5,169 bases of DNA from Nitrospirae bacterium CG1_02_44_142 (lineage in GTDB: Bacteria; Nitrospirota; Thermodesulfovibrionia; Thermodesulfovibrionales; UBA1546): contig MNVK01000012.1 of the NCBI GenBank assembly GCA_001871685.1, forward strand, positions 1 to 5,169, in the 5' to 3' direction. Numbering within the stretch: the first letter of the stretch is position 1; the number at the start of each line of letters is the position of its first letter. The translations under genes were made by a program, and so were the position numbers. The notes beneath the pieces are model-generated. The model saw only the letters and a program-made list of their open reading frames with translations, ran no database searches and was not told where the DNA came from. Positions 1 through 4,642 of this stretch are shown here, piece after piece.

Positions 1-202
1 CTGCTCCAAGCTCAACAATCTCTCCCGTTATTTCATGCCCGAGAACACGCGGAGCTTTTTTAATCCTGTACCATTCCATTACATCGCTTCCGCATATCCC
101 GCTCGCCATAACCTTAACCAGCATCTCGCCCTTCCCTATTTTCGGCACAGGCATTTCCTCAACCCTCACATCATTGTTCCTGTAATACATCGCAACTTTC
201 AT
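1..202 (-). CDS. Zinc-dependent alcohol dehydrogenase (MDR family), N-terminal fragment
   Basis: This gene runs off the left edge; only its first 67 codons are present. They match the N-terminal GroES-like catalytic domain of zinc-binding medium-chain dehydrogenases, which oxidise or reduce alcohols, polyols or aldehydes with NAD(P). Visible family marks are the start MKVAMYYRNNDVRVEE, the catalytic-zinc ligand Cys37 in GICGSD (residues 35-40) and the second zinc site His56-Glu57 in LGHE. The start at 202 fits the family (MKA-type start directly followed by the first beta strand). No Shine-Dalgarno lies upstream; instead an extended -10 sequence ends 7 nt before the ATG. The gene is divergent from the toxin-antitoxin pair and points the same way as the aldolase gene beyond it. 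The structural zinc loop and Rossmann domain lie outside the window, so the substrate (sorbitol, threonine, butanediol or other) cannot be named. Confidence 0.9.
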   Translation of the reverse strand, partial: MKVAMYYRNNDVRVEEMPVPKIGKGEMLVKVMASGICGSDVMEWYRIKKAPRVLGHEITGEIVELGA

Positions 203-209
203 AGACAAT

Positions 210-218
210 AATATACCA
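210..218 (-). promoter_or_regulatory. Extended -10 promoter, possible leaderless start of the dehydrogenase gene
   Basis: On the minus strand the sequence reads TGG-TATATT, an extended -10 (TGn followed by a 5/6 match to TATAAT). It ends 7 nt before the ATG at 202. A transcript from this element would begin at or one base before the start codon. No purine-rich ribosome site is seen, which fits leaderless translation. No good -35 hexamer is present, although extended -10 promoters need it less. The call is inference from sequence alone. Confidence 0.4.
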
Positions 219-232
219 TAGCAGAGAATCTA

Positions 233-261
233 TTGCAGATTTGGCATGAAATAGCTATAAT
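233..261 (+). promoter_or_regulatory. Sigma-70-type promoter of the toxin-antitoxin operon
   Basis: TTGCAG (233-238), a 17-bp spacer and a perfect TATAAT (256-261) lie about 32 bp before the antitoxin start. Transcription would begin near 268. An 8-bp palindrome, ATAGCTAT (251-258), overlaps the -10 and could be part of an autoregulatory operator, since Phd/YefM antitoxins usually repress their own promoter. The operator role is a guess. Confidence 0.6.
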
Positions 262-280
262 ACTTTTTAAATTGCTACTC

Positions 281-285
281 AGGAG
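281..285 (+). promoter_or_regulatory. Ribosome binding site deciding the antitoxin start
   Basis: AGGAG lies 7 nt before the ATG at 293. It rules in favour of that ATG over the upstream in-frame TTG at 233, which lies inside the promoter and could not be on the mRNA. Confidence 0.75.
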
Positions 286-292
286 AACGCTA

Positions 293-562
293 ATGAGAAC
301 AATGACAGCAAAGAATCTGAAAAACAGAACAGGGGAAGCCATGCGGGCAGTCTCAAAAGGGGAAAGGGTTGTTGTAACATTAAGGGGGAAACCCTTTGCC
401 TTAATATCCTCTGTAACAGCCGAATCACTCAAAAAAACTTCCTTGCGGTCGTATGAAGAGGCGTGGAATGACATAGAACTCACCCTGAAAAAAACAAAAC
501 CTCATTTTAAGACTGCAAAAGAGGCTATGGCATGGACACGAAAAAGATCACTGTCTTCATAG
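293..562 (+). CDS. Type II antitoxin, Phd/YefM family
   Basis: This 89-residue protein is the predicted labile antitoxin of the pair with the downstream PIN toxin. It should bind and block the toxin and, as a dimer, repress the shared promoter. Residues 4-40 follow the Phd/YefM DNA-binding fold: the N-terminal stretch MTAKNLKNRTGEAMRAV (4-20), then KGERVVVTLRGKPFALISS (22-40), the family's 'G-x-x-V-x-V-T-x-R-G-K-P' strand-turn. The rest (about 50-89) is charged and probably disordered until it wraps the toxin. The start at 293 is set by AGGAG at 281-285; the ATG at 302 is a possible but less well placed alternative. The gene overlaps the toxin gene by 31 bp, consistent with translational coupling. 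Phd-type antitoxins are paired with several toxin families (Doc, YoeB, VapC), so the pairing here comes from the neighbour, not from this protein. Confidence 0.88.
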   Translation: MRTMTAKNLKNRTGEAMRAVSKGERVVVTLRGKPFALISSVTAESLKKTSLRSYEEAWNDIELTLKKTKPHFKTAKEAMAWTRKRSLSS

Positions 563-1002
563 ATACAAACATCTTTGTAATTGACCTGAGATATAAGGAT
601 GATGTCAACTTCAAGATAAACCGCAGTTTTCTCGATATTATTGCAGTCAAAGGTAGAGGGGTTACAAGCATTATAAACCTTTTTGAATTATGCGGCATTC
701 TCTCATTTAATCTCAATCAGCGGCAGATTACAGAATTGTTTCACTATTTCCCTCTAAGATATACAATTGACATAATCCCTTCTAACAGTATTGACTCTCC
801 CCTTCCAGAGATAGCCGTTAAAGACATCTTGGAGATTATCTATAAAAAGGCAAGCTTCGGGGATGCGCTAATAGCAAATCTTGTTAATAGTCATTTAAAA
901 GAAAATTCACTTTTCGTTAGCTGGGACGCAATGCACTTCAAACATCTGCTGTCCATAAAGACGATGACGCCGAAAGACTTTTTGTCGGCGATGCAGAGAT
1001 GA
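532..1002 (+). CDS. vapC: PIN-domain ribonuclease toxin, VapC-type
   Basis: This 156-residue protein has the signature of a PIN-domain Mg-dependent endoribonuclease and pairs with the overlapping antitoxin. The acidic metal ligands are visible in order: Asp11 in FIDTN (9-13), Glu52 in NLFELCG (49-55), Asp111 in ASFGDALIA (107-115) and Asp132 in VSWDAMHF (129-136). All four active-site positions are kept, so the toxin looks catalytically intact. VapC toxins cleave tRNA or rRNA; the target here cannot be read from sequence. The start at 532 has AGAGG at 520-524, 7 nt upstream, inside the antitoxin gene, which supports coupled translation. Length is slightly above the usual 125-145 residues because of an insertion-like, polar helical segment around 60-100. 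The unit sits on the strand opposite to its flanking metabolic genes, as expected for an acquired module. Confidence 0.88.
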   Translation: MDTKKITVFIDTNIFVIDLRYKDDVNFKINRSFLDIIAVKGRGVTSIINLFELCGILSFNLNQRQITELFHYFPLRYTIDIIPSNSIDSPLPEIAVKDILEIIYKKASFGDALIANLVNSHLKENSLFVSWDAMHFKHLLSIKTMTPKDFLSAMQR

Positions 1003-1013
1003 AAGAGTTTTGT

Positions 1014-1042
1014 TTGACAGGAATAAGGGCATTAAGTAGAAT
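1014..1042 (+). promoter_or_regulatory. Near-consensus sigma-70 promoter facing an apparently empty region
   Basis: TTGACA (1014-1019, perfect), exactly 17 bp, then TAGAAT (1037-1042, 5/6) gives 11 of 12 consensus bases, the best promoter match noticed in the window. Transcription would start near 1049. No recognised gene lies ahead on this strand before the aldolase gene, which is on the opposite strand. The RNA would be either a short transcript or antisense to the aldolase 3' end. Confidence 0.55.
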
Positions 1043-1114
1043 TTAGGCATTGAGGCTGATTGAGATAGAGTTGGGATATACGCAATGCACCTATCCCTCC
1101 AATTTTGGTGATGT

Positions 1115-1134
1115 ATCCGCAATTAATTGCGGAT
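1115..1134. repeat. Perfect 20-bp palindrome
   Basis: ATCCGCAATTAATTGCGGAT is its own reverse complement, with no spacer. It is not followed by a T-run, so it is not a simple terminator. It could be a dimeric-repressor site or a dispersed palindromic element. A transcript from the promoter at 1014-1042 would contain it about 65 nt from the 5' end. Confidence 0.7.
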
Positions 1135-1174
1135 GTGAATAAGTTAGGCGACAAAATGCTTTTTAAAGATAGTT

Positions 1175-1261
1175 ATGATTATTACGTGTAAATATTGTAG
1201 CGGCAGTGGACGCTTTTTGCAAAATCCATTTGAAGGTGTATTGCAGGTCAGTATAGCTTAA
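1175..1261 (+). CDS. Possible 28-residue CxxC micro-protein or remnant of a zinc-finger gene
   Basis: An open frame of 28 codons begins at the ATG at 1175. Its first residues include TCKYCSGSGR, a CxxCxGxG motif like one half of a DnaJ-type zinc finger, followed by FLQNPFEGVLQ. It lies downstream of the orphan promoter at 1014-1042. There is no clear ribosome site (AAAGATAG is poorly placed), and a second CxxC that would complete a zinc site is missing. It may be a real micro-protein, a fragment of a degraded gene, or chance. Confidence 0.2.
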   Translation: MIITCKYCSGSGRFLQNPFEGVLQVSIA

Positions 1262-1270
1262 TCCTCTACT

Positions 1271-2119
1271 CTAATGCCTGCTTAATTCTTTCCTGCTTGC
1301 AGTAATGCCTTTAATTTTTGATTTCTTGCTCTTCAGGCGAGCTTTAAGACTCTTGTAAAGCTCATAAGCCTTCTTTGGAGTTGCATTATCATGAACAATC
1401 GCCCTTACAGCCTGAATCATCGCAACAGGAGCTTCTGACTGGAAGATATTCCTTCCCATGTCAACGCCTGCCGCGCCCCTTATGATTGCATTATGAGTAA
1501 GCTCAAGAGCGTCATATTCGGGAAGTTTTTTACCTCCTGCCATAACAAGCGGCACAGGGCATGTCTTTACAAGTTTTTCAAAACCCTCGCAGTAATATGT
1601 CTTTACAATATGCGCTCCGAGTTCAGCAGCTATCCTGCAGCTCAAGGCAAGATACCTTGCATCACGCACCATATTCTTTCCAACTGCCGTAACAGCAAGC
1701 ACGGGCATCCCGTAGCGATGCCCCTCATCAATAAGTTTTGTAAGATTCAGGAGCGTTTCTTTCTGATTTTGGGAGCCGACATATATTGAAAGCGCAACCG
1801 CCGCTGCATTTAATCTTACCGCATCTTCCATAGAAACGGTCAGCCCTTCGTTGGACAGGTCTTCGTCAAGAATGCTGTTTCCTCCTGAGACTCTTAAGAC
1901 TATCGGCGTCTCTGATATTGGAGAAACTGATGTGCGGACAATCCCTCTTGTCGGCATTAAGGCATCAGCATAAGGAAGCAGCGGCTTGATTGTTTTTTCT
2001 GCATCTTCAAGCCCTGTTGTAGGCCCGAGAAAATATCCGTGGTCAACCGCAAGCATAACGGTTTTTCCGTCAGATTTAATTATCCTTGAAAGACGGTTCT
2101 TTAATCCCCAGTCATACAT
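1271..2119 (-). CDS. LsrF/DhnA-type class I aldolase family enzyme
   Basis: This 282-residue TIM-barrel protein closely resembles LsrF, the 3-hydroxy-5-phosphonooxypentane-2,4-dione thiolase of AI-2 degradation. It is also related to archaeal-type class I fructose-bisphosphate aldolase and aminodideoxyheptulosonate synthase. Matching LsrF segments are VMLAVDHGYFLGPTTGLE (21-38), PYADALMPTRGI (49-60), MPVLAVTAVGK (138-148), AHIVKTYYC (169-177), PLVMAGGKKLPEYDALE (190-206) and GVDMGRNIFQSEAP (218-231). Lys173 in VKTYY fits the family's catalytic lysine, and Asp26-His27 are kept. GAGGAGG at 2125-2131, 5 nt before the ATG, fixes the start, so the roughly 30-residue N-terminal arm of E. coli LsrF is absent. 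The C-terminus adds about 25 lysine/arginine-rich residues (256-282). It lies 85 bp after nrdR and no other lsr gene is nearby, so an AI-2 role is unproven and the substrate unknown. Confidence 0.85.
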   Translation of the reverse strand: MYDWGLKNRLSRIIKSDGKTVMLAVDHGYFLGPTTGLEDAEKTIKPLLPYADALMPTRGIVRTSVSPISETPIVLRVSGGNSILDEDLSNEGLTVSMEDAVRLNAAAVALSIYVGSQNQKETLLNLTKLIDEGHRYGMPVLAVTAVGKNMVRDARYLALSCRIAAELGAHIVKTYYCEGFEKLVKTCPVPLVMAGGKKLPEYDALELTHNAIIRGAAGVDMGRNIFQSEAPVAMIQAVRAIVHDNATPKKAYELYKSLKARLKSKKSKIKGITASRKELSRH

Positions 2120-2124
2120 AAAAG

Positions 2125-2131
2125 CCTCCTC
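2125..2131 (-). promoter_or_regulatory. Strong ribosome binding site of the LsrF-like gene
   Basis: On the minus strand GAGGAGG precedes the ATG by 5 nt. It is the strongest Shine-Dalgarno in the window and contrasts with nrdR, which has none. It supports the short N-terminus of the LsrF-like protein. Confidence 0.75.
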
Positions 2132-2137
2132 TATCTC

Positions 2138-2200
2138 AAAAATGTGTCAGTGTCAGTTTTCAGTGTCAGTAGTATTTACTGTCACTAATCACTGACACTG
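2138..2200 (-). repeat. Direct and inverted CAGTGTCAGT repeats with a possible attenuator
   Basis: CAGTGTCAGT occurs at 2148-2157 and 2161-2170, and its exact reverse complement at 2191-2200. In minus-strand RNA the first-made arm (2191-2200) can pair with either later copy. A shifted 9-bp pairing (2190-2198 with 2144-2152) would end one base before a run of five U (2138-2142), which resembles a weak terminator or attenuator, although its loop is long. The same stretch read on the minus strand is a string of AGTGAAY/AGTAAAT-like heptamers. It fills most of the nrdR to lsrF-like gap. Confidence 0.6.
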
Positions 2201-2204
2201 TTCA

Positions 2205-2669
2205 CTATTTACTGCCTTTCTGTTCAAATAACGTCTTTACTTCATTCATAAGCTCGCTTATATCCTTAAACTGCCTGTAAACAGACGCAAATCTCACATA
2301 CGCAACCTTATCAAGCTCTCTCAATGAAGACATTACCTCTTCCCCGACCCATGCGCTCTGTATTTCCTTCACGCCAAGGTTTATGAGTTTTTTCTCTATT
2401 GAATCAACAATGCCTTCAAGCAATTCCACGCTGACAGGCCTTTTTTCACATGCCTTTTCAAGCCCTTTCAGTATCTTCGGCCTGTCAAACGGCTCGCGCC
2501 TTCCATCCTTTTTCACAACCATCGGGACTATATCTTCAACACGCTCATAAGAGGTGAAACGCTTTCCGCACTTCAGGCACTCGCGCCTTCTGCGTATCGC
2601 ATCGCCTTCCTTGCTCGTCCGCGAGTCAATAACCTTGTCTTCTGAATTTCCACAAAATGGACACTTCAT
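2205..2669 (-). CDS. nrdR: Transcriptional repressor NrdR
   Basis: This 154-residue protein is the ATP/dATP-sensing repressor of ribonucleotide reductase genes, and its length is normal for the family. The N-terminal zinc ribbon is complete: Cys3, Cys6, Cys31 and Cys34 in CPFC and CLKC, with the RRRREC basic stretch (26-31) and KRFTSYER (36-43). An ATP-cone domain follows from about residue 49 to 139, with VVKKDGRREPFDRPKI (51-66) as its nucleotide-binding start and VAYVRFASVYRQFKD (122-136) near its end. The universal MKCPFC start fixes the ATG at 2669, yet no Shine-Dalgarno precedes it. The inverted octamer repeat ends 13 nt upstream. Next to glyA and rpiB it fits a nucleotide-precursor theme. 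No NrdR box pair was recognised in the window. Confidence 0.97.
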   Translation of the reverse strand: MKCPFCGNSEDKVIDSRTSKEGDAIRRRRECLKCGKRFTSYERVEDIVPMVVKKDGRREPFDRPKILKGLEKACEKRPVSVELLEGIVDSIEKKLINLGVKEIQSAWVGEEVMSSLRELDKVAYVRFASVYRQFKDISELMNEVKTLFEQKGSK

Positions 2670-2682
2670 GGCTTAAAGATTC

Positions 2683-2730
2683 GGTGAATAGGTGAATCGG
2701 TTAATGGGTGAATCGGTAAATGGGTAAAAA
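2683..2730. repeat. Tandem octamer repeat, six GGTGAATN-like units
   Basis: Six consecutive 8-bp units begin at 2683, 2691, 2699, 2707, 2715 and 2723: GGTGAATA, GGTGAATC, GGTTAATG, GGTGAATC, GGTAAATG and GGTAAAAA. Units 2-3 and 4-5 form a 16-bp duplication differing at one base. The array lies directly before nrdR, on the side of its missing ribosome site, and decays toward A-rich sequence. Confidence 0.8.
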
Positions 2731-2785
2731 ATTTTAAAAATAACAACTCACACTGTTTTGAATTTACTCTATTCACCTATTCACC
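2683..2785. repeat. 15-bp perfect inverted repeat flanking the glyA-nrdR gap
   Basis: GGTGAATAGGTGAAT (2683-2697) is exactly matched in reverse complement by 2771-2785, with 73 bp between. A further inverted GGTGAATT-like unit lies near 2793-2800. In the minus-strand transcript the arms would form a stem between glyA and nrdR that ends 13 nt before the nrdR start. Because the arms consist of repeated octamers, pairing is possible in several registers. The structure may protect the glyA 3' end or limit nrdR translation; neither role is shown. Confidence 0.75.
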
Positions 2786-2815
2786 TGATAGCAATTCACC
2801 AGTTTTTTGCATTTT

Positions 2816-4054
2816 CTAATATATCGGAAATCTCTTGGAGATATCCCCTGCCTTCTGCTTTAACTTCTCAATCTTTGCATCATCAGAGTTGTTCTTCAAC
2901 ACCTCATCTATTATCTCTGCTATCTCTGTCATCTCCGCTTCACCCATCCCCCTGGTAGTAACACACGGCGTGCCAAGCCTCATACCGCTTGTTATTGCAG
3001 GAGGTTTATCATCATAAGGTATTGCATTCTTGTTTACTGTTATGCCTGACTTGTCAAGCGCCTCCTCAGCCTCTCTGCCTGTTAAGCCTTTATTCGTAAG
3101 GTCCACAAGCATGAGGTGGTTGTCTGTTCCGCCTGATATTATCCTGAAGCCCCTTTTTATAAGTTCTCCGGCAAGCCTTTGGGCATTTCTTATTATTCTT
3201 TTCTGGTATTCCTTGAACTCATCCTTCAACGCCTCGTTAAATGCGACTGCCTTTGCGGCAATCACATGAACCAAAGGGCCTCCCTGAATTCCCGGAAATA
3301 TCATCTTGTCTATAGCCTTTGCGTATTTTGACCTGCACATTATCACCCCGCCTCTCGGGCCGCGGAGCGTCTTATGAGTCGTTGTTGTAACAAAATCAGC
3401 ATAAGGCACAGGAGACGGATGAAGGCCGACTGCTACAAGCCCTGCTATATGAGCTATATCCGCCGTCAGATAAGCGCCAACCTCTTTTGCAATCTCCGAA
3501 AATATCTTAAAGTCAAGAGTCCTTGAATAAGCGCTCGCTCCGACAACTATCATCTTTGGTTTATTTTTTACCGCAAGCCTGCGCACCTCATCATAATCAA
3601 TGTATCCTGTCTCTTTATTAACTCCATAAGGGATATCTTTATAAAGTATCCCTGAAAAGTTTACGGATGCGCCGTGAGAGAGATGTCCTCCATGGCTGAG
3701 GTTCATGCCGAGAATGGTATCTCCGGGTTTAAGAAACGCAAAATACACAGCCATGTTTGCCTGGCTTCCGGAATGAGGCTGGACATTTACATGTTCGGCT
3801 CCAAAGAGTTCCTTGGCCCTTTCTATCGCAAGGGTTTCAACAATGTCAGCATATTCACATCCGCCATAATACCGTTTATTAGGATAACCTTCGGCATATT
3901 TATTGGTAAATACGGAGCCCTGCGCCTCAAGAACAGCAGAACTCACATAGTTTTCCGATGCAATAAGGACAATCTTCTCCCTTTCTCTTTTTATCTCTCC
4001 CTGAATCGCCCTGTAAATATCCGGGTCTGAGAGTTTGAGCCTTTCAAATTCCAT
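2816..4054 (-). CDS. glyA: Serine hydroxymethyltransferase
   Basis: This 412-residue PLP enzyme interconverts serine and glycine, moving a one-carbon unit to tetrahydrofolate; it is cytosolic and full length for bacterial SHMT. The PLP lysine is Lys228 in TTTTHKTLRGPRGG (223-236). Other family marks are IASENYVS (31-38), TNKYAEGYP (50-58), GGCEYAD (64-70), the cofactor-contacting His124 region HGGHLSHG (121-128), TADIAHIAG (197-205) with Asp199 and His202, and SGMRLGTP (356-363) with the carboxylate-binding Arg359. The ATG at 4054 lies inside the last codons of rpiB (11-bp overlap). GAGGAAAG lies rather far upstream (about 11 nt), so coupling to rpiB translation is likely. nrdR follows after a 146-bp repeat-rich gap. 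Confidence 0.98.
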   Translation of the reverse strand: MEFERLKLSDPDIYRAIQGEIKREREKIVLIASENYVSSAVLEAQGSVFTNKYAEGYPNKRYYGGCEYADIVETLAIERAKELFGAEHVNVQPHSGSQANMAVYFAFLKPGDTILGMNLSHGGHLSHGASVNFSGILYKDIPYGVNKETGYIDYDEVRRLAVKNKPKMIVVGASAYSRTLDFKIFSEIAKEVGAYLTADIAHIAGLVAVGLHPSPVPYADFVTTTTHKTLRGPRGGVIMCRSKYAKAIDKMIFPGIQGGPLVHVIAAKAVAFNEALKDEFKEYQKRIIRNAQRLAGELIKRGFRIISGGTDNHLMLVDLTNKGLTGREAEEALDKSGITVNKNAIPYDDKPPAITSGMRLGTPCVTTRGMGEAEMTEIAEIIDEVLKNNSDDAKIEKLKQKAGDISKRFPIY

Positions 4055-4502
4055 GTTTTATAAATCTTTCCTCTATCAGTTTTATCTTTGTAATGCGATT
4101 TGTGTGCCTGCCGCCTTCAAATTCTGTGCTGAACCATACCCTGACAATCTCTTTTGCAAGGTCTCTGCCTACAATCCTGCCGCCTATAACAAGGACGTTT
4201 GCGTCATTGTGCATCCTGCTCATTTTTGCGGTGAAGAGGTCATTGCAGAGAGACGCCCTTATATTGGGAATCTTATTTGCTACAATTGACATGCCGATGC
4301 CTGTCCCGCATATCAGTATACCCCTGTCCACTTTGCCTTCTGAGACTTCCCTTGCTACCTTTTCTCCAAAATCAGGATAGTCCACGGACTGAGGGCCGTT
4401 TGTGCCGAAATCAAGGCATTCTATCTTCATCTCGCTGAGGATGGAGATTAGCTCATTTTTAAGCTCTACGCCCGCATGGTCACTGCCAATTGCAACTTTC
4501 AT
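4044..4502 (-). CDS. rpiB: Ribose-5-phosphate isomerase B
   Basis: This 152-residue enzyme belongs to the RpiB/LacAB family and interconverts ribulose 5-phosphate and ribose 5-phosphate in the non-oxidative pentose phosphate pathway. Key motifs are IGSDHAG (5-11) with Asp8 and His9, DYPDF (41-45), ICGTGIGMSI (64-73) with the presumed catalytic Cys65 and the anion-binding turn, RMHNDANV (96-103) with His98, and IGGR (106-109). These map one residue short of the E. coli RpiB numbering. Phosphate-binding arginines are likely at 132 and 136 (GRHTNR). The start at 4502 gives the universal MKVAIGSDHAG and has GGGG about 6 nt upstream. It is the first gene of the minus-strand cluster and overlaps glyA by 11 bp. 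Lack of the extra LacA/LacB features favours RpiB over a galactose-6-phosphate isomerase subunit. Confidence 0.96.
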   Translation of the reverse strand: MKVAIGSDHAGVELKNELISILSEMKIECLDFGTNGPQSVDYPDFGEKVAREVSEGKVDRGILICGTGIGMSIVANKIPNIRASLCNDLFTAKMSRMHNDANVLVIGGRIVGRDLAKEIVRVWFSTEFEGGRHTNRITKIKLIEERFIKHGI

Positions 4503-4522
4503 TTTTTACCCCGGATATGTAT

Positions 4523-4550
4523 CTTATATGAGAGTTTAAGTTCAAGTCAA
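4523..4550 (-). promoter_or_regulatory. Promoter of the rpiB-glyA(-nrdR-lsrF-like) cluster
   Basis: On the minus strand TTGACT (4545-4550, 5/6), a 16-bp spacer and TATAAG (4523-4528, 5/6) precede rpiB. The predicted start near 4516 leaves a leader of about 14 nt containing the GGGG ribosome site. It is divergent from the tupA promoter, with about 25 bp between the two -35 elements. Confidence 0.65.
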
Positions 4551-4574
4551 GGTTCTGTATCTTCAACTTCCCGC

Positions 4575-4603
4575 TTGCGAAAAATGGCTGATTGTATTAT
4601 AAT
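4575..4603 (+). promoter_or_regulatory. Promoter of tupA
   Basis: TTGCGA (4575-4580, 4/6), exactly 17 bp, and a perfect TATAAT (4598-4603) lie 40 bp before the tupA ATG. Transcription would start near 4610, giving a leader of about 33 nt, too short for a molybdenum/tungsten-cofactor riboswitch. No ModE-like inverted repeat was recognised. Confidence 0.65.
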
Positions 4604-4642
4604 TTCCTCAAAAATAACTTCATAAGGAAAGGAATACATCTT

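Larger units (their letters stand above)
1003..1270. other. Intergenic stretch with promoter, palindrome and micro-ORFs but no established gene
   Basis: No conventional gene fills the 268 bp between the toxin stop and the aldolase stop. It contains a near-consensus plus-strand promoter at 1014-1042 and a perfect 20-bp palindrome at 1115-1134. Two tiny plus-strand frames (1111-1191 and 1175-1261) and a weak hairpin followed by five T (1199-1218) follow. No convincing terminator is seen for either flanking convergent unit. Confidence 0.6.

Noticed and set aside
999..1046. 16-codon frame whose ATG overlaps the toxin stop (ATGA)
   Set aside because: It is short, has no motif, and contains the -35 and -10 of the promoter at 1014-1042.
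907..1122. Minus-strand frame of 71 codons across the toxin 3' end and gap
   Set aside because: It overlaps the conserved C-terminus of the PIN toxin and has no recognisable motif or ribosome site.
1111..1191. 26-codon plus-strand frame across the 20-bp palindrome
   Set aside because: It has no ribosome site and no recognised similarity, and half of its unusual composition comes from the palindrome itself. It is kept only as a note under the gap.
1199..1218. Hairpin AGCG...CGCT followed by five T as a terminator
   Set aside because: The stem is only 4 bp around an 8-nt loop, too weak to list as a terminator.
3094..3108. CGTAAGGTCCAC-like sequence in glyA resembling an arm of the tupA hairpin
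   Set aside because: It encodes conserved SHMT residues (DLTNKG) and has no opposite arm, so the resemblance is chance.
4503..4642. Riboswitch for molybdenum/tungsten cofactor upstream of tupA
   Set aside because: With the promoter at 4575-4603 the leader is only about 33 nt, and no fitting structure is visible.
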